Below are positions 36,221 to 48,915 of a stretch of DNA of 64,000 nucleotides, one piece after another (positions within the stretch are counted from its first letter, which is position 1; the number at the start of each line of letters is the position of its first letter). The DNA is from Pohlia nutans (taxonomy: Eukaryota > Streptophyta > Bryopsida > Bryales > Mniaceae). Under the pieces are notes generated by a model. That model made no database searches. It was not told the DNA's origin and saw nothing but the letters and a program-made list of their open reading frames with translations. The position numbers and the translations under genes are program-made. The stretch covers positions 35,116,253 to 35,180,252 of the forward strand of contig CM040087.1 in the NCBI GenBank assembly GCA_022496805.1, in the 5' to 3' direction.

Positions 36221-37620
36221 TGAGAGCTTTGCTTCCAAAGCATTTCCTCTTGCTCGTCCGTCGTCGTCTATCCGTTTCCCTTGCACCGCCCGCCATGGCT
36301 ATGGCGATGCCCCTCTCCTAGCTCACCACCTCATATTCCCTTCGCTATTCGATTAGTATGCTCTCTCCCTTCCACGGTCTCGTCGTTTTCGCTTCTTCTT
36401 CAACAACCTAACGCTGCTGGAGACGACGCAGCTGGAGTCTCGTCTCCTGGTACACTCCCTTCCTTTTCTCCCTTTCGCCATCCGGTACTCATTTACGAAT
36501 TCATTTTCCCGTCGTTTCTGCTCACGACTGTGAAGCAAGCAGTCCGATGTTAATTAACTAATTCACGTCAGTCAATCGAGGGTTTCGTGTTTGTGATTAC
36601 ATGTCGATCGTTTGGTTGATCTTTGCAATCGTTTCTTTATTCCATGTAGCTTTGATGCCAATTTTTCCGAGGCATACTCGAGTCTTCTTCCTTTAGCTGT
36701 AATTAGGATGCAATCGCTCGTTCAGATTGTGTGCGTTCTTTGATCGTTTGTTTCTGCTATTCTATTCTTTCACTGTTCGATGTATTTTTTTTATTTTTTA
36801 TTTTTTTCCTGCCGTCGAGTCATACTTGAGTTGTCAGTCTTTCTTAGCTGTATTTATGATGCAATCACACATTCTGGTTGTATAGGTGTTCACGCGCGAA
36901 ATTGTTTCTGGACCAGAGTGCAGGGTTTAAGGTTTTTGGCTGTTGTTTTGTTTACTAAGTTTGGATTTTCTTTGACTTTTTGGTACGAATATTCACTCTG
37001 GTTCATTTAGGCGCTTCGTTTTCGGTTCTCGGTGATTTTTGGTAGTGGCTGCGCCACCTATTAGGAAGCAGTCGAAGCTATTATGGTAATTCGTGCGTGA
37101 TATTTTTTCCAGGGACTTTTTTGAAGCGATTTGAAGGAAGAGGTATTGGGAGAGTCTAATAGACAGACATGATACATTTATACATCTAAATACCTGTGTC
37201 AAATAGGCGTTTGTAAAATATAGTTCTGCTGCAGGTCCTTGTCTACTCGCGGTTTCAATCGACTTAAGCGGTTGCTTATGGTGTCCGACTGACTAATCAG
37301 GATACTAGATGTCTTGTTCGAAGTAATCGTGGTCAACAATGAGATGGTCAATACTCTCTCAGGGTTTTTTAAATTGTAGTTGTGGCAAACTGGAGAGCAG
37401 ATCGCGGTAGCGGGAATTTACGATGTCCTAATCACGAGCTGGATTTTTTTGTGTGTATCGACATTGATATCTTTAAATATTTAACTATCATTGAATTCTC
37501 GGAATCCATGTGATTGTATTTTCGGTAAATCACTAGGAAGAAACTGGATGTTGGAAACTAAGGTCTTTTCTGTTTCATTGATCTTCTGTTTTGCGATGTG
37601 TCAGCAGCGAGTTTGGAAGC

Positions 37621-40600
37621 ATGGGTAAAAAAGTTCCAAATCCGAAGGTTTACTTCGATATTTCCATAGGAGGCGATTCTGTTGGCAAGTTGGTTATGGA
37701 GGTATGTGTGCATGTTTTTAATCACCGTATCCATTACCAAGGTGTCAGTCGTCGTTCAGTCGTCGTTTCGGCTGAAAAAAAAATGTTTCTGATATTGGTT
37801 TCGGTTTAGCATTGTATTCTAACTAGCTAACTTCCTTGCATTCATTTTCTTGGTTAATGCTTCTTCATGATTATTTAGTAGGTTTTTCGGCAAGGGTCTC
37901 TTTGTCCTTGTAACTCACGGTCTTTTACGTTTCACAGCTCTATGCAGATGTTGCGCCGAAGACTGCAGAGAATTTCCGACACCTCTGCCTTGGTAAGCCA
38001 TTGATTACGAAGGCCAGCATGCTAAAATTTACCGAAATACGACAATAATTCATGTACTCTGAAGCATAGTGACTGAGAAGTGAGGATGGAAAAGTGATGT
38101 TAAGACAGTTGCATGTTTTTGTATCTGCAAAGTCAGGACTATAAGCTTGCTTGAGTGAAGGGGTTGGTAGATGTCAGATTTGAGAATGGCTCTTTATGTC
38201 GTGAACTCTTCTGTTATTTCTGGGCTTTCATTGCCTTACAATTGCAGGTGGTTCATGTATTGGTGATGAGCTGGGAAGTCGTTGCTACTTACTAACCAGA
38301 GTGGCAATTTTTCAACGACAATGGCTTCGATTGTTTGTTTCGAAATTATGGCCTGTGTGTATCTGAATACATTTCTTAATGCACATTTTGTTTCACGGAG
38401 CCAGTATTCCTTCTTCAATTGGCTGATGGTTTTATGATACCTGCAGGAGACATGGGTTTAGGCCGAACAACAAAGAAACCCTTGCACTTCAAGGACACAA
38501 TATTTCACCGAATTATTCCAGGATTTATGGCACAAGTAATTTTAAATGAAGAAGCCCCCCTCCGCCCCCTTTTTTTTTCTTTTTTTTTTTTCACTTTTGC
38601 ATCGTGTTTATTTTCTCAGCATCGTACCTAGTGCTATTACTTCTGTAAATATTGTTAGGATCTGTTGCTTTCAAAGGTGGCCTTTATGGAATTAAGGAGA
38701 TAACTGGAGACATATAGCACACGTATAGACTATGTTGCTGATATCAACGTGCTTGCTTCAATACAGGGAGGAGATTTTTCGAAAAAAGATGGTATGCTCA
38801 TACACTTTCCTTTCGATTTTGGAAGGTTCGAAGTTCTTGTTTTTGTATCTTATTTCTGGAACCGTTACATATATGGCATCTCTGGCACAGTTCTGAGATC
38901 TGTCAAAGAGATTATACTGAATGTAACGTGGTTGGGCTCATGCTTTACCCCAATGAAGCGCATATGTAGAGATCAAAGATCTTTGTCGGAGTGTTGCTAA
39001 AATACAGAAGGGGAGGGTTTGTGTGGTTAATTTTTTCCTTGACCATTGCGATCCCAAGCAGTGGTGTGGATCTTGTGACCTGGTAGAGTATGGACATACA
39101 TCCTGTTGAACTTTACCGCAGTTATTGATAAAATAGATGTCACAACATTCGTCAAGTTGTCTCCATGGCTGATAGTAGGTTGGTTATTGGTTTTTTGATT
39201 TCAAAGGCATGCCAAAACGAAGATCAATTTACTCCGGCTGAGAGGTATTCAGCGCATTTTCTTGAAGTACATGTTTGTCCGCCCTGGAAGTATCTGGGCT
39301 TTCATTCTGAGACACTTGATTAATATTGGAAAAAGGAAGCTACCTCTGTTCTGGTAAATTAGCATATATGTGCTGTTCTGGTAGTAGCTAACTGGGGTGA
39401 ATTAGATGCAGAGCTTGCTGGTTAACTGATCGCTGTGTGTTTTTCGAGGGCTTTTGCAGCATGGTTTTTATTAATTGTCCTGTAGGTACTGTTTGGATGT
39501 ATGTTTTGATGTTTTATGCCAATGTTCAATCAAATTGTAACTGTTGCAAAACACAGTGCTACCTTCAAAGCCAATTGATATGACATCCATGCCATTGATC
39601 TGCAGGCACAGGTGGGGAGAGCATTTACGGGGGCAAGTTTGCTGGTATGTATCTCAGCTAACTTGTAAGGTATTGGACTTGGTAATTAGTGGACAAATCC
39701 TGATGATTTTGTATGTGTCATGGCGTGTTTTAGAAATGGGGGCTTGTAACTTTATCAAAACCTAAGATTTGGTTTGTGTTTGTGTCACATGTTTTGAAAA
39801 GATCATGCCAGGTATGTGGCCAGAACTTCTATGTGGTATTATTGTTTTTTTATATAGCAACACAAGTTTAAGGTTCGGGTGGTACATGGTCTTCCTTTTC
39901 TAAGAATAACTATTCTACCGTCGTCATCTGGGATCTTTTCCACTGCTTGCTTGTATGGTTACTCAGTGATCATGTAACTTGCAGGATATAACCTTGAGTT
40001 TTTATCGTTAACTGGATGAATTGAGTTTTTTGTATTTTATTTGTTGATTCATATTTATATGTTTAATTTTGTTTCAGATGAAAGCTTCAAGCATGGACAT
40101 GATGGACCAGGCGTGCTATCAATGGCAAATGCTGGCCCAAACACTAATGGGTCACAGTTTTTTCTCACCTTTAAAAAGCAGCCACATTTGGACGGGTGAG
40201 GAGTTCGCTCTTTTGTAGTTTACAGTTCATCTATTCTGTAGTGCTGTTATACTACGTACTTCCTGAGCTAACGATATTGACAGCATGCAATGGAATATGT
40301 GGATGATATTCTATAGCAATATGATATGTAGTTATGAACGTTGGAAAAAGCTTGTGTTGAACCATTCCTAGTTCCTTGATGGTTTGATATAAGTGTCTTA
40401 CCTTCATGATATAAGATGCTTCGTACTTACTGTGTCTAATGACAATTTTACTGGGATAATTGTTTGTAGGCCACGAACCTCGTCATTGTTCATCCCACAT
40501 GACTCATGTGCCATTCAGTGACGGGGTGAGGCAAAGTCATGATTGTGCTAATGTGGAGGTTGTCATTGTTTGTTAGTGTATCCTTCCTTGTTCTTGTCCT

Positions 40601-43600
40601 GCAATTGCCAAAAAGTGTTGTGTTATTCATGCTGACGGATGTACCTAAATTGTCTTCAGGAAGCATGTGGTGTTTGGTAAGGTAGTGGAGGGTATGAATA
40701 TCCTGAAGAAGATTGAGGCAGTTCCTACATCTGGCCCGCCAAGAAACAAGCCCAATGTGCCAGTCAAGATTGTGGATTGTGGGGAGGTGATCCCGGGGAA
40801 AGAGAACGGTGTTGGTTCTGTCAAAGAGGGTAAGCTCCAGACTATGTATCGCCTTGTAGAAGATGTAGTTAAACATTTCTGGGACACGTGGGTGGTGTGT
40901 TTTACTGTGCAACATCCTGGAACTGCACATTAACGTGTAGGGTCTTTTTTGCTATCTGATCTACTTGGATTGAATTTCGAACGACCTTTCTTTTCCTTTT
41001 TGTATTTTCTTTCAAATAGATAAAACGTCAATGGGACTTTTGAGTCGGTTTCCACTTTCAATGGGGCTCATTTGTAACAGGTATCCATATTCAAGATAGT
41101 AAGGGTGGTTTTACTCTAAGCTAGAATCACACTTATTCTCAAGTCGATTGCTCAAGAAAATCGCTTACAACCTTAAATATTAGTTGCTCTGTAAGTTCCA
41201 AGTCTGGTTTCATCCCTTCCTTCTGAAATCGTTTATTGAGTTGTATCATAAATTTTCATATCTGACGTACCCCAGACAAGAGGAAGAGCAAGAAGTTAAA
41301 AGGTAGTAGAGACGACTACTCTAGCGATGCCGACAAAGAACCCGTGCGTTCGAAGAGGAAGCACAGGAAGGTTGTGAAAGATCAAAGGAGGAGGAAGAGA
41401 AGGCGTTACTCAACCGACTCCTCCGAAAGTTCATCAGATTCAGAATCAGATTCAGATACTTCGTCGTATACCGACTCTGACTCTGATTTGTCAGATTCGT
41501 CTTCTGAGCTAAGCTCGTCAAGTGAAGACGATAGACGAAAGCGGAAGAGGAAACCAGTGAGGAAGGAGAGGAAGAAAGCTCTGAGGCGGAAAAGAGACAA
41601 ACGCAAGGACAGGAAGCGGAAGAGGAAGACTAGATCAAGGAAGAGATCTAAGTTGTAAGGGCTAACCTTGCCTAGTTGCCGTCATGTAGGGTGGTTATTC
41701 CGTGAGCTCATTGACATTATGCACTGATGGGAGTTGCTGACTTGTGGTAAATAATATTTGAGGTGAGCAAGGGCTGGTATTCTTGCATGCTGATTGTTGA
41801 TGTTTTTTCTGGGTTTCCTTGTTACAGGAGTTCTGATAGTGACAGCAGTGATTCTGAGAGTGACACTTCCAGCTCGGACAGTGAAAGCGATACGGGTAGT
41901 GATGTGAGCGCACGGGCTGCCAAACCCAAACCCTCTCAAAGGATTCAAATTCGAGGTAGGCTAACCTTTTTGAAAAAATAATCCGTCGAGATCTTCTCAC
42001 TCTTTTGCAAACCATATAAATACTGAGGTTTTGTCGTCAATTCGTGTAAACAAATAGAACACTGCATATTTCAGCCCCTCTTATTGCGATAAACATTTTG
42101 ATATGCTACTTGTTTGTGAGTTCTAGCTATTGATGGTGAATACGGTGCTCTCATGCTTATTTTGGTGTGTATCCGTTTTAATGTGGATCTAATTAAGACT
42201 TTAAATAACTTACAGAGAAAGTAGGAGGGAAGCAAACTTCCTCCACTCTGGGTGAAAAATCTGGCGTGACAACCGAGACTAAAGCTGTTGAGAAACAAGT
42301 CTTAGTTGAGTTGAAGACGTCAAAGGATGACCAGAAAGAGAGTCAGAAAGACTTGAAGAAACATGAACCTGCTGCATCAACAAAAGACATGAGCCTGTCA
42401 CCTTCACGCAGTCCCCCGGCTCAAAGCCGATCTAGGTGAGCTGCAACTTTTTGAATCAATGTTTGCGTGGTGCTATTTGAAAAGAGTTATGTTTTCCAGT
42501 TGTGCTCTAAGACTAGACGATCTGGTTATTCTCACCTAGAGGAATATCTCGATGAGCAATTGGCATGAATCTGGTTGTTCTAGGAGTCGGAGCAGAAGCC
42601 CTGGGAAGAGGAGGAGTTTGAGTTTGAGTCCAAGCCCAAGCCCTACTCAGAGAAAAAGAAGCCGGAGCAGAAGTCCAAGCCTCAGTCCAGTACCTCGCAG
42701 TCCTGAACCTGTGAAGAAGAAAAGCCAGAGCGGGAGTCGGAGCCTGAGTCCCCTGGCGCAAAGTCCTAAACCTGCCCAGAGCTTATTACCTGCAAAAGGT
42801 AGGGCACAGCGGTCGAGTTTGAGCCGCAGCCCAAGTCGTAGTGTGAGCCGGAGTGTGAGCATGAGTCTGAGTCCTGCTCGTCCAACCAATGAGAAGGCCC
42901 GCAGCCCCACACCTCCCGCTCCTCCGCGTAGATCTCGAAGTCGGAGTGCAGTGCGGAGTCCCAGTCATGAAGGCACGCCAAAGAGGATTAGAAGAGGTCG
43001 TGGATTTAGCCAACAGTACTCATATGCACGTCGCTATCGAACACCAGACGGGTCTCCACCCCGCACATTTGGCTATGGTGGACGTGGTGATCGGGACAGA
43101 CACGACCGGGGTGTGAATGACAGGTGCGTGCAGCAATATATCTTAGCCATCATTGAAGTGTTGGAAATCTTATATGGTACATTCAGAGGTAATGGGCACA
43201 GTAAATCAAACCTTTCTTTTTATATTTTGACATGAGATGTGCATCTGATGGTACCGGCAGGTATGGCGGAGGTTACAGAGGCAACCGAGATCGGAGCCCA
43301 AGACGATACAGAAGCCCTGTGAGGGCTCGATCCCCACCCAGGTGAGACCTCATTTTATGTTCACTTCGGGCTAAAATGGGCTTACACTAGTGTATAAAGA
43401 TATCCCCGTCTTCTAGCTGGGTTGACGTCCTGTAAATGACATCTGGTTGCAATGCTGAACGTGTCACTAGTTGTGCTCACGTATCTTAGCAACTTCCTTT
43501 TATTGTTCGAGGTAGTGTGGGTTCATTCTCTGGTTTCGTTATTGATCTCTATTATTGTGCTAGTTCATTTTACTAAAATGGTAAAGATGTCTGATACTCA

Positions 43601-44049
43601 GATACAGAAGGGATGCCAGCAGAAGCATAAGTCGAAGTCGGAGCCCTGTTGGACGCCGTGACCGCATCCGGAGGGATGTTTCTCGTAGCGTCAGTCGCAG
43701 CGCATCTCCGTCTGGAGCCATCAGCAAGGACCTTCGGAATCGCCTTGGGCCCCGAAGTACCAGCCAGGCCAAAGATGGAAACAACAACGGAGCTCCGAAA
43801 GGGAGGAGACGACGTTCTCGAAGTGCCAGTTCTTCCATATCCCGCTCTCCAAGTCGATCTTTGTCCAAGAGTCTCTCCCCTAATAAGAAGAAACTCGTCT
43901 CTTACGGCAGGGACAAAAGCGATCACCGTCAACGCAAGTCACCGAGACGATCAGTTAGCGTTTCTCCATCACCGAGCAGATCTTCAGGTGAGAATGCAGG
44001 CTTAGTTTCATATGGAGAGGAAGCAAGTCCTCACTCACGATCACCCTAG
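37621..44049 (+). CDS. SR-rich nuclear cyclophilin (CYP63/CYP95-like peptidyl-prolyl isomerase)
   Basis: A peptidyl-prolyl cis-trans isomerase fused to an arginine/serine-rich tail, a class that binds SR splicing factors in nuclear speckles. Exons: 37621-37701, 37938-37992, 38447-38535, 38767-38791, 39606-39644, 40078-40195, 40660-40829, 41276-41654, 41828-41955, 42216-42435, 42584-43123, 43261-43341, 43602-44049; in frame, 790 aa. The isomerase domain (about 7-175) has [15 protein letters not shown] (catalytic Arg67), [15 protein letters not shown] and [11 protein letters not shown]. The usual cyclosporin-contact Trp is His133, as in related SR-cyclophilins. After it come a Lys/Arg region, a Ser/Asp/Glu run at about 240-270 (an acidic SDSESDS repeat), a Lys-rich spacer, then RS/SP repeats ([20 protein letters not shown]) with a Tyr/Gly patch ([13 protein letters not shown]). 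The frame end at 41658 is avoided by a GTAAGG donor after 41654. Confidence 0.93.
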
Positions 44050-44885
44050 CTCCAAATAGATACATCATTTTGGGAGGTTAGTTTATCCAATGACGTGATG
44101 GTTCTAGAGGCTTCGACCGTATGGGTCCTTGAGCGCTGATCTTTTTTGGTAGCTGGTTTCAGTTCAGTGTGTGTGCCACTGGCAGCTGTGCTTGGTATTT
44201 TCTTTTCCCGTGCATTCAGTTAATACCTCAACATGCATGCACGAGTTCATGCTTGTCGATCTTCAGAGATTGGAAACTACGGGAATTATAGCATATTTAC
44301 CTGATTTTGTCTAGTCTAATGTTGTGAAGTAGTTCAGGCTTTTAACGTTCTACTTCTCAAATATTTTCTGTACACACACCGTGTTTGTATTGTGAGACTT
44401 TTCTCATCCTTGACTTTTGAGTCTTGTCATTGGAATGAATCGTTGTTTTGCTGCATTACCGGTAGTTGGACGACAGTCGGTTTTAAGGTGTAGACTTGCG
44501 GCCTTGAGAGTTTGGGTTCAGTCTGTTGGAATATTGTTGATTGTACATTTGTTGGATGGAAATTTTAACTCCTGTGTGAGGTAGAAACACCTAAAACCGT
44601 ACTTGGGTGCATTTTTTTCCAAGTAATTTGAAGCAATTTACCATGCTTATTATGGAGGGAATTTTAGGGCTACTTTACATGACATGCGAAGGCAAATGTG
44701 GAGCTATGACATGCTTGAATCCTTGCTTGAATCCTTGTATTTGCTTGCTTGGTTTAATTCACAAAATCCACTCCAACGGCTTTACAGGGAGTCAAGGCCA
44801 TCCCCTAAAATTCATATTCTAAATCAAAAATCTGACACGCCCTAGAGAAGAGAACTCGGTTGAGCCAAAATAGAAACTCACTATG
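44050..44885. other. Cyclophilin 3' untranslated region and spacer
   Basis: T-rich transcribed-looking sequence without a frame of interest. It contains a direct duplication TGCTTGAATCCTTGCTTGAATCCTTG around 44713 (written in parts: TGCTTGAATCCT, repeated). The transposon island starts at its right edge. Confidence 0.5.
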
Positions 44886-44887
44886 TA

Positions 44888-45497
44888 CAGTCAGGTAGGA
44901 ATTGCTTACGAATTCTTCAATCACTTTTCACTAGAAAGTTCAACAATCTTTAGGAAGCTCTAGCATGCTCAAAAATGAACCGATTTTGAAACCGCAAATT
45001 GCATTGGAATCGCAATGAAGCGTGCTTCAACTTCATGATAAGTGAAAAAAGAATAATTCAAAGTCATACAAAAATTTAGATTTCTTTTGTACAATATCTA
45101 TCATTTTATAGTGAACCTTTGGAAGATAGTCAAAGATTTTTTACATTCAAGTACAGAATAAGTAAGAAACCGTACAAGTAGTTCAAGCGGTGTGGAATCA
45201 AGTATCTCTGAAGCAATTGTGAAGGTTCATTTCTAATATGTACCATTAAATACAAGTTGTAATCTTCACAAATGGTGGCAGCACTAAATGGTAGGTAGCA
45301 TATAGAAAACATCATAACAATTGTATGATTTTCAATTACATATGTGTATATTTATTGGTGATAAAGTAGACTTTAGTGTGATTGCAATGCAATTTGAAAT
45401 TCCAAAATCCATTCATTTTTGAGCAAGTTCTTGCATTCCAAAGTTTGGCAGTTTTTTCAACACACTGCAAAATTCGTAAGCAATTCCTACCTGACTG
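44888..45497. mobile_element. Tc1/mariner-type MITE, copy 1 (subfamily A)
   Basis: Starts CAGTCAGGTAGGAATTGCTT and ends with its reverse complement (AAGCAATTCCTACCTGACTG). TA lies on both sides (44886-44887, 45498-45499). CAGT after TA is the usual start of Tc1/mariner elements. The interior is closely related to the MITE at 50081-50537 (shared TTTCACTAG(A/G)AAGTTCAACA, GGAAGCTCTAGCATGCTCAA). No coding capacity. Confidence 0.9.
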
Positions 45498-45499
45498 TA

Positions 45500-46440
45500 C
45501 AGTCAGGTAGGAATTGCTTACGAATTCCCAGTGCATGGAATTTTTTTTGAAAACTTTGAACACTCTGTGCGTACTCAAAAATGATACGATTTGGAAACCA
45601 CAAAGTGCGTTGGAATCACATCGGCGTGTATTACAATATCATTACAAATTTACACATGTATTAGTGAAATTTATACAACAAGTTAAAAATAATGTATACA
45701 CTATCTACCATTGAGTGCTCTCACTGTTTGCTTCAGTTACAGTGTCCATTTTAGCAAGAAGAATTGAAATGAGTGTTTGAAGTTGTTTTTGAGATACTTG
45801 GGCCTATACTTGTAAGATAATTTGTATCATTCCATTTGTCTTATTTGTACTCTTTTATTTTGTAATGGTATAGGGGCTTTCATGGGTTTTAACAAAAGTT
45901 TGTTTGTCATTATTACTCCAACTAAACAATCAATGGTTGATTTTTTTTAACTTATTTATGAAATTACATTGAGCGCCTTCTATTTTATGCATGATAGACC
46001 TATTCAATTCACATTGACGGAGGACGGTGATCCAATACACCGTAGTAGATATCATCATGATTGGAGTCAAGCACATGGAATCAAAAAGATTATGAAGGAA
46101 AAAGATGAAATGATACAAATTATTCAAGAAGTATGAGTTCAAGTATCTCAAAAACAACTTCAAACACTCATTTCAATTCTTCTTGCTAAAATGGACACTG
46201 TAACTGAAGCAAACAGTGAGAGCACTCAATGGTAGATAGTGTATACATTATTTTTAACTTGTTGTATAAATTTCACTAATACATGTGTAAATTTGTAATG
46301 ATATTGTAATACACGCCGATGTGATTCCAACGCACTTTGTGGTTTCCAAATCGTATCATTTTTGAGTACGCACAGAGTGTTCAAAGTTTTCAAAAAAAAT
46401 TCCATGCACTGGGAATTCGTAAGCAATTCCTACCTGACTG
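45500..46440. mobile_element. Fold-back Tc1/mariner MITE, copy 2, 941 bp
   Basis: Both arms, about 300 bp each (45500-45800 and 46138-46440), are near-perfect inverted copies ending in CAGTCAGGTAGGAATTGCTT. The single-copy centre and right arm carry a transposase remnant (separate entry). The right arm encodes the C-terminal tail of a Tc1 transposase, so the left arm is an inverted duplicate of that tail and the 3' terminus. Shares its boundary TA with both neighbours (45498-45499, 46441-46442). Confidence 0.9.
45985..46235 (+). pseudogene. Deleted Tc1 transposase remnant inside the fold-back MITE
   Basis: One frame runs from about 45985 to a TAG at 46233-46235 with a single TGA near 46135. 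It reads FMHDRPIQFTLTEDGDPIHR then SRYHHDWSQAHGIKKI, aligned with HHDRYEHLILMEDGAPVHGS and NIQKNWREQLGLKKHEW of the intact transposase nearby; the second catalytic Asp is kept. After an internal deletion it ends LQTLISILLAKMDTVTEANS and ESTQW-stop, matching IKKLISTMPTRMKAVIAAQG and GSTRW-stop. The SPDLNPIEN block with the catalytic Glu is missing. It is a relic of a Tc1 lineage different from the intact one. Confidence 0.85.
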
Positions 46441-46442
46441 TA

Positions 46443-46621
46443 CAGTCAGGTAGGAATTGCTTACGAATTTTGCAGTGTGTTGAAAAAACTGCCAAACTTT
46501 GGAATGCAAGAACTTGCTCAAAAATGAATGGATTTTGGAATTTCAAATTGCATTGGAATCACACTAAAGTCTACTTTATCACCAATAAATATACACATAT
46601 GTAATTAAAAATCATACAATG
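46443..46621. mobile_element. Truncated inverted piece of copy 1 (copy 3)
   Basis: 179 bp starting CAGTCAGGTAGGAATTGCTT. It is the reverse complement of the right 175 bp of copy 1 (45321-45497), including TTGCAGTGTGTTGAAAAAAC and CACACTAAAGTCTACTTTAT. It stops at AAAATCATACAAT, where copy 4 begins at a TA. With copies 1 and 2 this makes a 1.3 kb palindrome centred near 45970. Confidence 0.85.
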
Positions 46622-46623
46622 TA

Positions 46624-47103
46624 CAGTCAGGTAGGAATTGCTTACAAATTCTAACTGCAGGGAAATTTTTTTAGAAACTTTGAACACTCCGTGTGTACTA
46701 AAAAATGATCCGATTTGGAAATCGCACACCATTACACCATTACAAAAGAAGAAATTACAAAGGAGACTGATGAATGATACAAATCATCCAACAAGTATGA
46801 GCTCAAGTATCTCAAAAACAACTTCAAACACTCATTTCATTTTTTCTTGCTAAAATGGACACTTTAACTGAAGCAAACGGTGAGAGCACTCAATGGTAGA
46901 TAGTGTATACATTATTTTAACTTGTTGTATAAATTTCACTAGTACATGTATAAATTTGTAATGATATTGTAATACACGCCGATGTGATTCCAACGCACTT
47001 TGCGGTTTCCAAATCGGATCATTTTTGAGTACACACGGAGTGTTCAAAGTTTCTAAAAAAAATTCCCTGCAGTGGGAATTCGTAAGCAATTCCTACCTGA
47101 CTG
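46624..47103. mobile_element. Tc1/mariner MITE, copy 4, 480 bp
   Basis: Both ends carry CAGTCAGGTAGGAATTGCTT, flanked by TA (46622-46623, 47104-47105). The right half repeats the right arm of copy 2, including the transposase C-terminal tail ending CACTCAATGGTAG. The left arm has been shortened to about 110 bp by deletion. Confidence 0.88.
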
Positions 47104-47644
47104 TACAGTACCCTCCAACATGTCTTGCAACCATTTTGTGAACTCTTGAAATTCTCTCATTCATTTTCAATATGGGAGGATTTTATCAAATTTATCCTAT
47201 TAAATCTTTTGTGTTACGGACCCTTCACGTGTTCATAAAATGTCAATGTCAAAAAATGAAATCTCTATTTTTGGTGAATTATTTTATCTTATTCACTTAA
47301 TTTCAAAAAAAATTAACTGAGAAATATATATGATGATTTTTTAAAATTTGATTGCACCAATTTATAGGATATATCATTGTTCACATTCTTGGTATTACAA
47401 AGATGCACACTATGTAGGTAAAATTCTCCTCTATGTGGCTCTAAAGTATTTTCATAGTTTCCATTCATTCATATTCTAGGCTAAGGAAATCAAAGTTAAC
47501 TCATATATTAAATCAAAATCTGATCAAATAAAGTCAAATAAGGTATCATTACAAAGCTATAGTAGTATAGAAGCCTAATATGATATGAAGTTTACAATAT
47601 GTCTTACTTACTAACAAATATTCTACAGTAAAATGGAACACCTA

Positions 47645-48664
47645 CTACCATCGAGTGCTACCACCTTGAGCTGCTATTACAGCTTTCATCCGGGTTGGCA
47701 TTGTTGAAATCAACTTCTTGATGCTTTCTTGAGGTATATCCTCCCAAGCCAGATTGACTGATGTCCACATTTCGTCTTTGTTTCGTGGTCTATTTCTTTG
47801 TTGCACTTGATCTTTAACTTGCTTCCTGACATTCTCTATAGGATTAAGGTCAGGAGAATTTGGTGGCCATTCATGCTTCTTCAATCCAAGTTGCTCTCTC
47901 CAATTTTTTTGTATATTACTACCATGTACTGGAGCACCATCCTCCATTAAAATGAGGTGCTCATAGCGGTCATGGTGCCAATAATAATGCTCTAATGCTC
48001 CTTGAGATACTATCTCTACAAAGTCTTTGGCAGTGCGTCTATTAGGAGGAATTAACACCAAATAAGACTTAGAAGAGCCAGTGATAGCATCCCATACCAT
48101 AATTGAAGTCCTTCCGGATTTGAATGTAGGTGCTAAGCAATTGTAGTTGTAGCGTTCAAATACTTTTCGCCAGACACGAATTTGGCGTGATGGTTTTCCA
48201 ACTTCAAAGGATGACTCATCGGTCCAAATCACATTACTCCAATCGTCAATCGTCCAATGCAAGTGCTCATTTGCAAAAGCCAACCTCTTTGCCTTGTGTA
48301 TGTCACTCAAGAATGGTTTCTTCACTGCAATGCAACTGTTAACACCAAGCTCATGAAGCTCTTTACGTAAAGTTGACATGCCCACGGAAGATGTCACATT
48401 GCTGCACAATTCTGCAAGAGGAGCACGACGATTACTACTAAGATCTCTATGGAGCTTTCTCCTATCTTGATCACTCATGTTTTGCGGCCTACCGGACCTA
48501 CTTGCTGGCAATACAGAGCCACTAATTCTAAATCGCTTGAGAATCCTTGAAATAGTCGATTTTGGCCTTCCTACAATGTTTCCAATTTCACTCACTGACA
48601 TGCCAGCTTTCTGCATACCAACTATCATGTGTCGTATATCATTTGATACATAACTCCTTTTCAT
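47645..48664 (-). CDS. Tc1-family transposase, DD34E
   Basis: Cuts and pastes the element at TA sites. 339 aa from the ATG at 48664; the frame is open slightly upstream but without an ATG. The N terminus has a helix-turn-helix (MSVSEIGNIVGRPKSTISRI, about 20-40) and SRSGRPQ, a GRPR-like linker, then a second helix-turn-helix region (SVGMSTLRKELHELGV). The catalytic core has WTDESSFEV (first Asp), ILMEDGAPVH (second Asp) and PPNSPDLNPIEN (Glu), with exactly 34 residues between the second Asp and the Glu. There are no stops or frameshifts, and the length is normal for Tc1. Plant mariner-like elements usually have DD39D, so this type is closer to animal and fungal Tc1. Upstream sequence at 48916-49862 is another transposon, so its natural promoter may be disrupted. 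Confidence 0.95.
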   Translation of the reverse strand: MKRSYVSNDIRHMIVGMQKAGMSVSEIGNIVGRPKSTISRILKRFRISGSVLPASRSGRPQNMSDQDRRKLHRDLSSNRRAPLAELCSNVTSSVGMSTLRKELHELGVNSCIAVKKPFLSDIHKAKRLAFANEHLHWTIDDWSNVIWTDESSFEVGKPSRQIRVWRKVFERYNYNCLAPTFKSGRTSIMVWDAITGSSKSYLVLIPPNRRTAKDFVEIVSQGALEHYYWHHDRYEHLILMEDGAPVHGSNIQKNWREQLGLKKHEWPPNSPDLNPIENVRKQVKDQVQQRNRPRNKDEMWTSVNLAWEDIPQESIKKLISTMPTRMKAVIAAQGGSTRW

Positions 48665-48915
48665 GGTGCACAATCCTCAAACAACACTTACATCCACAAA
48701 AAGTTTGATAAAAAAGGTCCTAACAACAACACAGAAACGTTATGTTTGACAAACAGGACTTGTTGCACACAATTTTTCTAAGAAATGTGTACAATCAAGA
48801 TGACTTGCAAACAAGTATGTGTATCTCTGGACCCTCCCAAGCTCAAACATACTCAAAATCTGATATCCCAGAGAAGAAGTGATCACATTAAGAAGGGTAC
48901 CCTTTTCCAAGATTT

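Noticed and set aside
42513..43013. Antisense frames over the RS-domain exon of the cyclophilin
   Set aside because: Shadows of the repetitive AGY/CGN codons on the coding strand.
45930..47089. Several 66-80 codon frames repeated in both orientations in the transposon island
   Set aside because: They are identical on opposite strands because the MITE arms are inverted repeats, and they do not match the transposase reading frame.
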